From: Symbiodinium microadriaticum
Lineage: Eukaryota; Sar; Dinophyceae; Suessiales; Symbiodiniaceae
Length of the DNA stretch: 64,000 nt
Reading direction: 5' to 3'
Assembly (NCBI GenBank): GCA_001939145.1
Contig: LSRX01000714.1
Location: 73,950 to 137,949 of the forward strand
Position numbers and translations under genes: made by a program. The notes under the pieces were generated by a model. It was not told the DNA's origin, did not search any database, and was given only the letters and a program-made list of their open reading frames with translations. Below, piece by piece: positions 22,300 through 33,099 of the stretch. Position 1 is the first letter of the stretch. Each line of letters begins with the position of its first letter.

Positions 22300-23870
22300 C
22301 CGCGTGTCCTGGCGGGGTTTTAAGCTTCCTACAGGAGTTATTCTCCTGCAGGCTCGGCTTTACATGGGTCGTTCATCAGTCCCCCCTGGCAACACAGCAA
22401 AAATCTGCAACGTGAGAAAACTTGGGGGCACTGATGACTCCCCCCCCGAGCGGCCTCTGGAAGTGCGACATGGCTAAGAACACTGAGGCTCCGGCCACGA
22501 CGGCTCGACGCCGGCAAGTGAGGCACATCCCTCGTTTCTGTAGTGCAATACAATTACTTGGGGCCTGGTAAGAAGCAACAAGTGATCACAATTAAGCTCC
22601 GGAACACAGCTTGGAAACACAGGACGCCCCGTTACTCATTTACACTGCTTGTTGTCGTTCTTTGCCGTTGTGAGGCTCGAGTGGTGACCCTTTGGCAGTC
22701 CTCCACGTGCTCTCTGTTCCCCCGGGTGGATTTGGAGGCCAAAGGATGGTTGTAAGTGTTCAGGCAATGCGGAAAATCCCCCCGGGGTCGCTTTGAGCTG
22801 CCGACTGTTCGGACTCAGGTCTCTGGACCAACTACGTGCGGGTTCCCTCGGAGCACTGTTAGAGTTTGGTCCCCCTAGCAACCAAGTATTTAGAGGAAGT
22901 TCTTGTTTACCGCCGGGGCTTGGTAGGGAAGCAAAAGTTGTAACAGGACTGCCGAGTAAGGAAAAACAGCTTGCTGGTAACAGTACTGCCCCCTCTGGCG
23001 GTGTGTACCTACTGTGCTCTCTGGTCCCCTTTGGTCAGTTGGAGGAGAGCTTGGACAGTAATGGGGTGTCAAGGCAAAATCGTGCACGCCCCCGCTGCGT
23101 TGAGCGAGTACCTTTGGTTTGCCGTTGAAAAGAACGAACTGAATTTAGGCCTTGATGCTTCCCCCCAAATTCATCCCCTCAGCTATGGGAAAAGTTCGGA
23201 GCGGCGTGTTGAAAAGAGCCCAAGATTATGTGGCCAGGCTGGGCCATTGTTTAGAGCTTACCCGAGAAAGCAAGATGCCCTTGCTGATTAAACAGCTCAC
23301 ACCGAAGAAGTCTCAAACGTGCAAAGGTATTATCCGCTCTCAGCGTCTGCATCTTTCCTTTTTCGCTTGGCTCCCCCTTTTCGCTTGGCCTTTTGGTTGG
23401 CCTCAATGTCTCCCTCCTCGCGTCCCCCGCATTGGTCTCGGGATACAGCTTAATCCCCCAGCTTCGGAGACGCTCTGCTAGGCGGCACTGTTCCCCCACG
23501 TCGTGCTGGTCTTCGGTGCCGTGGCTTCGGTGGCTTAGATCCACCCTGTCTTCCCCCCCTTGGCCGTCGGGGTTCTTTGAACAGCTCGCCATACTCGGAA
23601 TCGACGTGCTCAAAGTTCTCCGCCTTCCCCCCAGGTCCTCAAGGATGAAGTATGCCTCGCCCCCTTACTGGCGGGCCACCCTCCAAGTGGAGGGGCCGCG
23701 GTCAGGTTCGGAGGAAGGCAAAGGAAGGCGTGGGGGCCACTTAAGCGAAATGCTTGCGGCGGATTGACTCAAGCCCCCCTCCACTTCGAGAGGCGTCCAC
23801 CCAGTGGATCTGCTGGGAACAGCCAGCAGACCCAAAGGGCCGCCCTCGAGTGCCCCCTTAAAGGGAGCGG
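22300..23870. other. No recognisable gene; C-homopolymer-rich
   Basis: Frequent runs of 5-7 C on the plus strand (for example near 22381, 22441, 22780, 23161 and 23557). Open frames are short and overlap on both strands, with no domain recognised. Confidence 0.5.
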
Positions 23871-23878
23871 CAGGTTGA

Positions 23879-23900
23879 CTTGAGCCAAAATGGCTAGGGT
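23879..23900 (-). other. Full-length dinoflagellate spliced-leader copy (relict)
   Basis: Read on the minus strand, these 22 bases match the conserved dinoflagellate trans-spliced leader at 21 positions, including the whole 3' part TAGCCATTTTGGCTCAAG. The single difference is C for G at position 4. The first base is A, allowed at that degenerate position. An SL RNA gene would have a GT splice donor directly after AAG; here TC follows, so this is not a functional SL RNA gene. It fits the reinsertion of a trans-spliced mRNA copy, with the former transcript running from 23878 downward. A GA/CT tract lies immediately upstream on the same strand. No long frame was recognised downstream. Confidence 0.8.
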
Positions 23901-23960
23901 TCTCTCTCTCTCTCTCTCTCTCTCCCTCTGCCGGGCATGAGGGGCTTGTCAGACCCCTCG
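23888..23960. repeat. CT-tract module B
   Basis: GGCTAGGGTT, a CT run (23901-23929), CCGGGCATGAGGGG and a hairpin GAGGGG/CCCCTC (about 23939-23959). It parallels module A at 22193. Its left edge overlaps the spliced-leader copy. Confidence 0.55.
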
Positions 23961-23964
23961 GCCG

Positions 23965-24730
23965 AAGGCCCACCCGCTTTCTGCGGTGCGTGGAAAGATG
24001 TGAACCGAGTCCCCTTTCCTCCAGGGACACCGCTTCCTGTCTCGCCCTCTCTCCCTCGATGCGCAAACATCCGAAAACGTCTTTGCAGGGCTCCTCTGGG
24101 CGACGTAGCAGATTCAACCAGGGCGAGCGAGCAAGCACAGCAGCTTGTTATTGTTACATTAACAGTGGTTGCGGAGGTGACACCACACTCACTGCCCTGC
24201 ACACTGTTGCAATACACGCTAATACACGGTACACTGCTGCATGGTGCGACAGAGAGATTCATCGACAGTCACAAGAAAGACTTCATACTGCCTCGAAGAG
24301 CGCAACTCACTGCAAGGTTTACACTTTTTTCTGGTTCCCGGACAGGAAACCTCGCTAAGCTCCAAACCCTAAACCTGCCTTGTTGAGGGGCTGCAGCCGT
24401 CACTTCCTTGATCATCTGCTCTCGTTTCATGGTCCCCATGCGGGACAAGCGCAGAGATGTCGCCATGTTCTGAAATTTACCTGAGGCGGCCAGACAAAAT
24501 CGTTTCTCAGTTCGTTTACTATCAGTACTACACGTATTGTAATTGCTTTTGTTAGTGCTAGTAGCATTCGCATGACTATGACTGTAGCTATCTGTATTCT
24601 CCTACCAGTAGTATAGATTCCATCAAAAATGTAGTGACCATATGGAGATTTACAGTGCGCCCGGAAGCGCGGCAGGCGCACCCAGCGGTTCCACGCTGTG
24701 CAACTCTACTCAACATCCGATAAAAGCAGT
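23965..24730. other. No recognisable gene
   Basis: A plus-strand frame (23937-24386) and overlapping minus-strand frames are open without any recognisable domain. Confidence 0.4.
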
Positions 24731-24734
24731 CGTA

Positions 24735-25015
24735 GCAACAGTCGTGGTAGAACAGCAGCGGAGGCAGGACTAGCAGCAGGAGCGTTGTGGGAGGTGGTGG
24801 TTGTGGTCGTGCTAGTGGTAGTGGTAGTGGTCGTGGGAGTGGGAGTAGCAGCACCAGCACCACCACCACCACCGCCGCCACCACCACCGGCAATAGCCGC
24901 GGTACCAGCAGTAGAACTAGCAGTAGCACTGGCGGTAGCAGCAGTAGCACTGGCAGTAGCAGTAGTTCCAGTAGATGCACTAGCAGCAGCAGGAACAGTA
25001 GCAACAGTATACCAG
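24735..25015. repeat. Trinucleotide-type low-complexity tract (GTG/AGC/ACC)
   Basis: Degenerate GTGGTAGTGGT, CACCACC and AGCAGTAGC repeats. Both strands are open in several frames here, giving Val/Ala, Ser/Gly or Thr homopolymer-like peptides. Simultaneous openness in five frames argues against coding. Confidence 0.8.
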
Positions 25016-25436
25016 AAGCCAACGTGAAGTGTTGTGATGTGAAGATTGAGCATCGGCATCATAAAAGCAACAAAGGTAATGACAACAAGCCGAACGAAGG
25101 CAAGGGTAACGGAAAATGACTTACTGCTGACATTGGGTCTAGGCACTTCTCATAGTTGAACCAACTGCTTCGTCTTGCAAGGCGGTGCGAGTTTGGCTCC
25201 TTACAGGATCGTTCAGGCACCGTGACAAGGATGCCATCCAGAAAAGCAGGAACCGGAAGACGTGTGCTCAACAAGGTCCTATCTGCTTGCCACGACTCCG
25301 TGCAAACTGATTGACACCACGAGAGGCAACGGCAGCCTGACAGCGCGCAACTCAGCAGCAAAGGTCACAAAGCCCATTGCACATCTGTAGACTCTGCTTC
25401 CCAAAGGCCGTGCCTCTACGCGTTGTGATCGGATGA

Positions 25437-25572
25437 CCTGCACTGGATGCAGTGTTTAAGATTCCGTCGGATATTGCATCGGACACATTGGTACGAGCCT
25501 CCGTGTCGACATTACGACTGGCAACCACCACGAGATTGTCTTGTCCATCAGCAGCCTCCAAAACAAGCTGCT
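25437..25572 (-). CDS. Probable internal exon, unknown protein
   Basis: Between an AG acceptor (GACAGCAG/CTTGTT) and a GT donor (AGTGCAG/GTCATC) the frame reads LVLEAADGQDNLVVVASRNV, then DTEARTNVSDAISDGILNTA. The composition is clearly protein-like and the borders are canonical. I do not recognise the family. A possible upstream exon at about 25745-25683 reads SPDPAIKVFETADRVRRLLH and then stops. Confidence 0.4.
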
Positions 25573-25879
25573 GTCATCAGATCTATTCCTACGCATCAGC
25601 ATTCCAAAGTCCAAGACATCTGCGACCCATGAAGAACAGACTCGCCTCCAGCCTGTCAATGACATCACTCGTATTGGAGATGAAGGAGGCGCCTGACGCG
25701 GTCCGCAGTTTCGAACACCTTTATGGCAGGGTCCGGACTCCAGTGAAGGCCTTTGCTCTGAAGCGCGGGCTCACCGTCTGTAGAAGCACACGTGCCCATG
25801 AGCTGAGCACAAGGCCGCAGTGATGCCGGGAGGCTATAATGACTATACTTGTGACTGGGAACATTTTCGTGACTCATGT

Positions 25880-26600
25880 CTTGACCCTCTGGACTACTTC
25901 GGAGCCTCGATGTCTTGCCAATGGTACTCGCATCAGAGATGTTTCTGGCTAATCGGCATCGCTACATCGAGTCTCTACCGACCCATAGGACTCAGCGTCG
26001 ACACTTGAGCTGGAAGCTTGTAAGGTGCAAAAGGTGCAACTTCTGGAGAAATATGGGCCTAGGAGCTCCAGAGCATGACAATCAGCCTGTGCCGAACAAA
26101 GTCCGCCATGCACATGCCATGCTATACTTCGTCGTGAGATTCCGAGTCCTGTCCACAGGAGCAGACCAGTTCTCTTCTTGCAGCGCCTGGACCTGACTTT
26201 CAAGTACCATTTGCTGCTCACGACACTCAGTAGAATAAACCAACAGAAACAAACATGCCTACAGTAATACATGTCCACACCTACCTACCCGCATCCCTAC
26301 CTGCCCGACTACCTGTTTCCCTCCTCCCACCCTCCCGATACAACCAAGCCAGAAAGAACATGTAGTCAGGTTTCAATGAATCCAAGCCCTCGAACTTGAC
26401 AATACTCCCATCTAATCAGCTTCCCCCCACGCGAGAAAATTACAACTTACATGATCGTCGCCCAACTCAGTTTGTCTACGAATCGATTATGATTATGATG
26501 CAGTCCTCGGGTGAAATGAATGAGCAGCAGACCTATCCAGCCAGTGGTGCACAAACGAGTCCCAAGAGTGAAACCTCTGTTCTTGTCCTGACACTTCTTC
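25880..26600. other. No recognisable gene
   Basis: Short open frames on both strands with no domain. CCTACC-type words at about 26277-26315 resemble the microsatellite at 28723. Confidence 0.5.
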
Positions 26601-26601
26601 A

Positions 26602-26648
26602 TCTTCCTTCCTGCCTTCCTTCCTTGTTTGCTTCCTTCCCTCCCTCCG
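26602..26648. repeat. CCTT microsatellite
   Basis: Imperfect (CTTC)n run with CCTTCCTTCC words. Confidence 0.85.
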
Positions 26649-27179
26649 TCCTGCGTGTCTTCGTCCAGCCTTCCCTCCATGGAATGTCAGGAGGCTAATC
26701 GCGAGACTCGCACTTGCATAGCGTCTCTCTTTGTTGGGAGCATAGCCCCCAAAGCAGTCTCACGTCAGCAGAAAGCCAAAAGTGAAGGCTCCAGTCGCAC
26801 GTTCTATGGCAAAACAGTCAGTACATCAATACGGCGAGAAACAAAATCTGACTGTCGAGTCCGGACCAGAAATCTGCACTGTCATTTCAGATCTCCCTGT
26901 GCTTGACAAGTGCGGAGTTGGTCACATCATGCACGGCAAAGAGTGCATGCACGAATCTAGACTCTAGACGGAAATGCATCACAGAATCCCAAAGCCTGCT
27001 TGTTGACCTCTTCCATGATCATCCTGAGCGGAAAGCAAGGGTGGTCTTCGAACCAAGGGAACTCCTTCAAATTCCTTGCGGCCGAGCTGCTCAAGAGCCA
27101 CGCGAGTGCCAGCCATCGACACAACCTGCGCAAAGGCTCGCAACATGATTTGAAAGGTCAAGAGACGGAGGGGGGGGGG

Positions 27180-28000
27180 ATTACCGAATATTCCGAACAT
27201 TCCCAGCCTGCTCCGCCGCGGGACCTTGCCCAGCAGCCTCTGCGATGGAGATCTTTGCAGCACTGGTTTCCCGCAGCTGCTTGATGTTAGCGCCTCACGC
27301 CCAAACAAAAAGCTGTCGCGTTACATCTAAGTGCAGCCACTGAGATTTGCCTCCTTTGCCGATCAGACCACCCACAGCTGCCTTGGGGACCTCAACGCAA
27401 ATCTTGGCTCGGTCGTTGCCATCGACACTCGAACATTGGAGGCACCGTGGCACCGTGGTCCCGACCAAGACGCTAAGTCTTAAGTCCCCCTGAGCGTCGC
27501 CAGCAGCCTCGATGACCTTCAAATTGCCACCACAAAACCCTTCTGTAAGTGAAACATTCAGTTCAGCCGACCTTATCGATGATCAGCCTGGACAGCTCCA
27601 CCAACTGAGAGCTTTCCGACGCAGAAGCTGTCAGAACACGGCTATCTGTTCCTTGGTATCGGACACATGCTTCAAGACTGGCCAGCAATTGTGACGAGCA
27701 CAGCAGCTGGGGACGCGTGGCCTGGAAAGAGCTCATTGTGCTCAGTGAGACTCATCTTGGCTTGTGTCCTGCTCTCTCTTGGGTGATGATTGCGGCCACG
27801 CCAGAGTTGCAAAAGGCAGAAAAGAACGGGCGGCCTCTCCCGCATTTGAGCCTGAAGCTCCACTAACAATCGAAAAGCGAGGCAGGACGCAAGTTACCGG
27901 GAAGTGGCCACAGTTCATTATTATGGCAGCACACGCAGTCTTCATCCAAGCAGCAATAGCGGCACCGCCTTTGCCAATAATGGCAGAAGCCAATACCTGT
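27180..28000 (-). CDS. KH-domain RNA-binding protein, split gene
   Basis: The minus strand carries two type I KH domains, which bind single-stranded RNA. KH-A: an exon near 28000-27920 reads VLASAIIGKGGAAIAAWMKT with the GxxG loop at 27978-27964. A later exon (about 27690-27572, GT donor) supplies the C-terminal half, YQGTDSRVLTASASESSQLV, then ELSRLIIDK. KH-B: an exon ending at 27351 reads AKICVEVPKAAVGGLIGKGG. Its continuation starts at 27293 and reads ANIKQLRETSAAKISIAEA. Joining 27351 to 27293 restores Gly-Gly-Ala in frame and defines a 57-nt intron with GC at its 5' end and AG at its 3' end. The frame then runs to TAA near 27180, which may be the gene end or an intronic stop. A possible earlier exon (about 28421-28330) reads PCVLKFLTPEAARVLLSEAA. 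The roles in splicing, stability or translation of RNA are not decidable from sequence. Confidence 0.75.
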
Positions 28001-28722
28001 CCGCACGGAATCGGAGGTCTTGGGTGATGCAAAGCAATGACCTGCAACGAGCAGATTAGAAACCTACCATGCGAGTCTGCAACAAGCAGCGCTCAGGATA
28101 AAGATTGATATTCCGGTAGCAGTGTCAAATCTAAGTGTCTTAAGAGTCCTGTAAAGTCCTGCACAGAGTCTGTCTGTAAAGTTATGTGTCCCACTTGTCC
28201 CCGCGCTCGGCAGGCATACGCTTTTGCTGCAGCAACCAACTTCCGTCGGCGGGTTGGGCGGTGATGGACAGAGGGCAGAACTGTTTGAGCAGCCATGCGT
28301 CCCTTCGTTCCACTCGTACACGCCTGTTCCTATGACACCGAGACGCTTCGAGCGCTGCTTCACTCAGCAAAACACGCGCTGCCTCAGGGGTGAGAAACTT
28401 CAGCACGCAGGGCATCACCACCTGATCTCGTGCATGAAAAGGCCCTTAGGGGAAACAGGTAGTCATCACACTTCGAGATACTGTTGCATAGTGTTACAGG
28501 ACGAACTCGGTGTGGTGTCGGGCTTTGAAAGTTTCGACAGGGGGACCCCCCTCTGAATTTGTGTCTCAAACTCACTTCGGGGACCTGGGGTCATGTAAAA
28601 ACACATTTACGACGTAAACCTCCGCAGGGTAACACCCAAGCTGGATAAGCTCACAGATAACCCTGACGAGCCCTCAACACACTCACCAAACAAAACCCTG
28701 ATGTTAATCTCAATACCCTCTA

Positions 28723-28786
28723 TACCTACCTACCTACCTATCTACCTACCTACCTACCTACATACATACATACATACATATACCTA
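28723..28786. repeat. CTAC/CATA microsatellite
   Basis: (CCTA)n passing into (CATA)n. Confidence 0.9.
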
Positions 28787-28999
28787 CACGGACATACACC
28801 CACAGAAAAGATCCTTCAAAGGCCCCGCATGACCGCCCATAAGAAACCCTCAGAAAAGGTGTTCAGAAGGCTAGAAGGGACAGGGCACGACATCGGGAAC
28901 TGTCTCTTCAATGCTCCTGCAAGGCTGAGTTCTTCGCGCGTTTCGAGGCAAAGCGCTTCGTGCCACGGTGAGTACCTGCGCCGTGGGAGGTCAGAAGTG

Positions 29000-29060
29000 C
29001 AGAGAGAGAGAATCAGGGAGAGAGGGGGGAGAGGGAGAGGGAGAGCGAGAGAGAGAGGGA
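29000..29060. repeat. GA microsatellite
   Basis: Imperfect (GA)n with GGGGA interruptions. Confidence 0.9.
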
Positions 29061-31080
29061 AATTTTTCTCTCAGCAGCACACCGGCGTCCCAAGAGCCAC
29101 TCCTTGGTGCGCAACACACGAAGTGAGAAATGCTGTACAACTCCAACGCCTGCAAAAAGGGCAAACCCGAAGGAAGAGATACTGGCATGATCTCCGTACC
29201 ACATGTCATGTCATGGAATTGGCAATAAAAGACTTTCAGTACTGACACTGTCTGCTTTGCAGTACAAGCTGCTGTCTCTTCATACGCCCTCGCGGAGGGC
29301 CTGAGCAACGAAACAGGCCCACCAGGTGACTCGACGCTCGGAACACAGTAGAAGCAGAAAAGACTCGATGCGCGTGCCTCTGTGCGCACGATGCTACACT
29401 ACGGCTCTTGTGATCTATTGTGCTGCAGCACAACTTACTGTGCTCAATGTTTCTTGCTTGGAGCAGCTTGGAGCAAGACCTGCGAGGCTCTCACACGAGC
29501 TGCCAAAGCTTCATACTTCCACGAACACAGCAGCACGTAGTATACGTAGTCCGAGTTTGTTGCGGCGTAAGGTCATCCTAGACCGCTCGGAGCCAATTTC
29601 AAGCTGGCGAAGACACGTCAGGCTTCAAAGAGAGGCAATCAAGGTGGAAGCTTGGAGCCTCCGTGAAACTGGCAGACGCTTGCGCGATCTAAACCTGGGG
29701 CAGCTTGCACAGTGCCGAAACATGAGTAATTGCTACAATGGACTGCAACGGACAGAGATTTCCTCAACAACTCCCAGGTGTTGACGGCTTCGTTCGATTC
29801 CGACACATCCTGATCTTTTTTCGGCTGGGGAGTGGACGGAGCTACTTCGAGCATGAACGAATTACGGCGAAGGCTTCTTCGCACGCCTGGAATTTGTAGC
29901 ATCGAGTGCTGAATCCAAAAGAAATCTTTGTCTGACGGGGTGCGACATCGAACAACCTACCAAGTAAACCTAGATGTTACGCTTTTGCTGCCATGCAGCA
30001 GACTGTTGATCCAATGTGCTACTTTCATTTCTGAAAACTGCCGGTGGTTCGCGGTCAACGTACCAAACATGAAGCTACGATAGCACAGTCCTTTTGCATG
30101 AGAAAGCTTGGAGGCTGGGATGTGGAGGCCGGTGCAGGCATGTATCTTCTAGCTGTCTCTGCAAGGAGACTCTCACATGACTGCTCCCTGCTACGGTCGG
30201 CTCATTTGGGGCCAATTCAAAATTACCACTAGCATCCTCCACCGCAAATACATTACAAAACCAGGCCCGCAGAAAGTATGGATCTGCGTGCGAGATCCAC
30301 AGATCTGAATTTCCTGTGCTTGGGTCAACACAGGAGCCAGATGTCCTGCCTGCCGAGCTGCCGAATCATGTAGTGCACTCGACAGGCAGTTAAAATGAAC
30401 GAAGATGAAGCCAAACCATTCAGTCTGAAAGCTTAAGTAGTCTGGTTCGGAAAGATCGGGGTTCCACCTCCTCTGCGGAAGCTCGCTCCAATTATGCATG
30501 AAGAGGAAATTTACACTGCCAAAAGGCTCAGACAATGCATTGGGGACCACGAGAGTTGTTTCCGTAGAAACTTGTTGCAGTGGCCAGAAGGCATTTTCCC
30601 ATCTTGCCTGCGGTCTCTCCGAACAGTGCCACTACCTACTAAAGATGTCCAGAGCTCCCACAGGCACTTTACCCGCGGACGGGAAGCATTTCTTGGGTGT
30701 GTCAAAGTCAGTCCTTTTGCACCTTTGGCTCTTGCAGAGTTTGGGAAAGCAGCAAAAAGGATATCAGCCGTGGTCCCCAATGCATCAGAAAAGATTCCAT
30801 GGTAGGTTCTGGATGTGTGAAACAACCTCGGTGCCAGCGCAACTCAGCAGAGCTTGGTGGAACTTGTGTAGCAAGTGTCGGCAGTCGCGAGTGTGATAGT
30901 TCTTCTACATAACATCTGCAACTGCCAGCTCGAGGATTCGCAGGTTTGCTAGCATGGGTTTACTTCTCGACTGAGACTATGCACATGTTCACTGCCCCGG
31001 CAAATACCACGAAGATGCTTTCACATAGATCTTGTGCACAACCGTCTCTCAGCCTCCAGCTGAAATCCTCGATTCCGAAA
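29061..31080. other. No recognisable gene
   Basis: Open frames at 29326-29784, 30498-30896 (plus) and 30191-30550, 30511-30825 (minus) overlap one another. The minus frame at about 30515-30395 has an aromatic-rich run (FQTEWFGFIFVHF) that could be an exon, but no family is recognised. Confidence 0.4.
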
Positions 31081-31082
31081 CA

Positions 31083-31490
31083 ATGTCCGGCGTGACCGTC
31101 GCCATCATTCGGGGCCCTGCAACAAGTCTTAGGTCGGGCCATGAGGTGTCCCTAAAGTCCGAAGAGACACAGGGTCCGCTGGAAGTGAAGGATGCATCAA
31201 CCGCACAACCTGGACATGCCAAAAAGGGTAAGGAGAGTGGCATGAAGAAGGATGCACCTTCTCAGAAGCGCCGCGCCCAGATGGCCTCTACACCTGTCAG
31301 AATCATGAACCATATCACCGAATCTTCGCAAAGCCGACGGCGACCTAGGAGACAATCGATACACCCAAGGTTAGACCCATGTAATTCCCGACTCCCTTCC
31401 TGCATGATGCCTGCTCTTTCAATAACAGTTTTGCTGACTGCCCTTTTTTCTGCGCTGCCTTGCATGATGCTAGCCGAGATTTGGGTATGA
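31083..31490 (+). CDS. Possible small tail-anchored protein
   Basis: From ATG 31083 a 135-codon frame has a polar, Lys/Arg/Ser-rich N-terminal 105 residues (for example KKGKESGMKKDAPSQKRRAQ) and a single hydrophobic segment near the C-terminus (ALSITVLLTALFSALPCMML) before the stop. This layout would suit a tail-anchored membrane protein. No family is recognised, and it would be one of very few plus-strand genes here, so it may be fortuitous. Confidence 0.25.
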   Translation: MSGVTVAIIRGPATSLRSGHEVSLKSEETQGPLEVKDASTAQPGHAKKGKESGMKKDAPSQKRRAQMASTPVRIMNHITESSQSRRRPRRQSIHPRLDPCNSRLPSCMMPALSITVLLTALFSALPCMMLAEIWV

Positions 31491-32278
31491 GATTTGTGTT
31501 TGAGCAGGGTCGCATGTTGGACAAGGATTGGCTTGTTCTTGGGCTGTCCTTCGTGGGAGACATGGCAATCAAACGCACCCAAAGTTGAGGCAGCGCCACA
31601 CCACTTCTACGGTAAGACCGACAACGACAAACGACTACGATAGCTTGGGCTGATCCGAGTCTGACTTTATCGGCTGCATTCCGAACACTATCTTCTTGGC
31701 CGCATCGCTACTAGAAATATGTACAACACTGTTACTCCTGCTACTGATTTTTTGACGGCTGCTTGACTTCGTCGCAATGCAGTATTACGAGGTTGCTGGT
31801 GATGACAAAAACTACCAAGAATTGCGACTTCTATTCTTTATGTGGTGGTATCATCTAGAAAAAGCATGTAGCCGGTAGCAGTTGCACTAGTAACAGATGC
31901 ATCGTCATGCAGGATGTCAATGCACCCCTAAGCCGAAGCTCTGCTCACTGGTTGAGCATTTCTAATCCGTCACAACATGTACATGCAGATGGTGCAGATG
32001 AACATCAGAATGTGTAACCCTTCGGAACTCTTTTGCAATGGGTACCAGCAACAGTAAGGCTAGCTCCCACAGAACCACTGGCCGAACAGCAGCAACAAGC
32101 AGTGAATGTGGCAATGATAGTAGCCGAAGATAGGGCTGCTGCCGAGCGTGTTGCATAGTGACCATAAAGTGTGTGTGGTAGCGTGAAGGCATTCAAAGCA
32201 ATCTGCAATGAAGTCAACCGCGTTTAGATCATCTGTGCCCAAAATTCCACAACGTTTTCATCACACTCATTAGATGTC

Positions 32279-32283
32279 CAGAC
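32279..32283. repeat. Target-site duplication, left copy (CAGAC)
   Basis: CAGAC directly before the TG of the left LTR; the same five bases follow the CA of the right LTR at 40705-40709. Five bases is the usual length for Ty1/copia integration. Confidence 0.92.
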
Positions 32284-32472
32284 TGCGAATCACTGACTGC
32301 AGAACGGCCGGCACATGCTTGCAAAGCGTGAACGCATCTTTTGCTGGCTAACCGAGAGCCACGTGTGGCTGCGACATGTTGACATGTCATGCGTCTGTAC
32401 AAGCAGTCCTAACAAAATGCAATGTGTTCACCGACATGTGACAGGTCAGGCCCTTACTGCACAACTTTCACA
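32284..32472 (-). repeat. 3' LTR of the copia element
   Basis: 189 bp, TGCGAATCAC to TTTCACA on the plus strand. It differs from the 5' LTR at five bases. Just inside it on the minus strand, a purine-rich AGAAGAATAGTAG stretch (about 32481-32493) may serve as polypurine tract, though it is interrupted by T. Confidence 0.93.
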
Positions 32473-32481
32473 CTGGTACTA

Positions 32482-33066
32482 CTATTCTTCTGACCTGTCA
32501 ATGTTGGTCGCTTTCTCGTGAAGGAGGAGGTCATCCTTAAGTTGCTCACGAATGTCGGCACCCCTAGCACCCTTCGTCAGGCCGTCAACAACCTGGCACC
32601 TAGTGGAAACCCATAATGACCTGGCCTCTCCCCCTTCTCCACGAGTGGACAAAAGCTGACGCAAAAGAACTGCGTGCACGATGTTGCCCTTCTCACCGAC
32701 ATGTTGTCCGTCCTTGTGCACCGTATCGTATATACTCTTACAGTCGGTGACCAGAGTAACAGGGCAGAGATCTTGCCATCCATCATCCTCAATCGCGGAT
32801 ATAACTTCAGACCCATATCTGATCTCAGCAAACATGTTATGACCCATAAGAGCTCCGTGAGTCTCAGCAGCGAATGAGGATTCAATGACGCGTCGGTTCG
32901 TTGAAGATTTCCAATCGATCAGGTTGCAATGAGCTCGCTGCTCGTGTTCCGTAGCTCCCCATTTAACAAAACCGACACACACACACACCTTTCTGGGAGT
33001 AGACAAGCTTATGCTCAGTCCCATTCTGCAGGATATCTTCACACTCTCTTTCATCAATCCCAACAC
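32482..33066 (-). pseudogene. copia RNase H domain
   Basis: RNase HI degrades the RNA strand of the RNA-DNA hybrid during reverse transcription. The frame shows SSFAAETHGAL (the catalytic-Glu segment), LVTDCKSIYDTV (Asp segment) and WVSTRCQVVDGLTKG, the C-terminal signature of copia RNase H. It stays in frame with the reverse transcriptase segment ending at 33100, separated from it by a TGA at 33100-33102. The N-terminal part around 32985-33010 (VCVCV, from an ACACAC run) looks altered where the first catalytic Asp strand would be. Confidence 0.85.
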
Positions 33067-33099
33067 CGAGGCTACTATACAATCCAGCGTCGTGGAATG

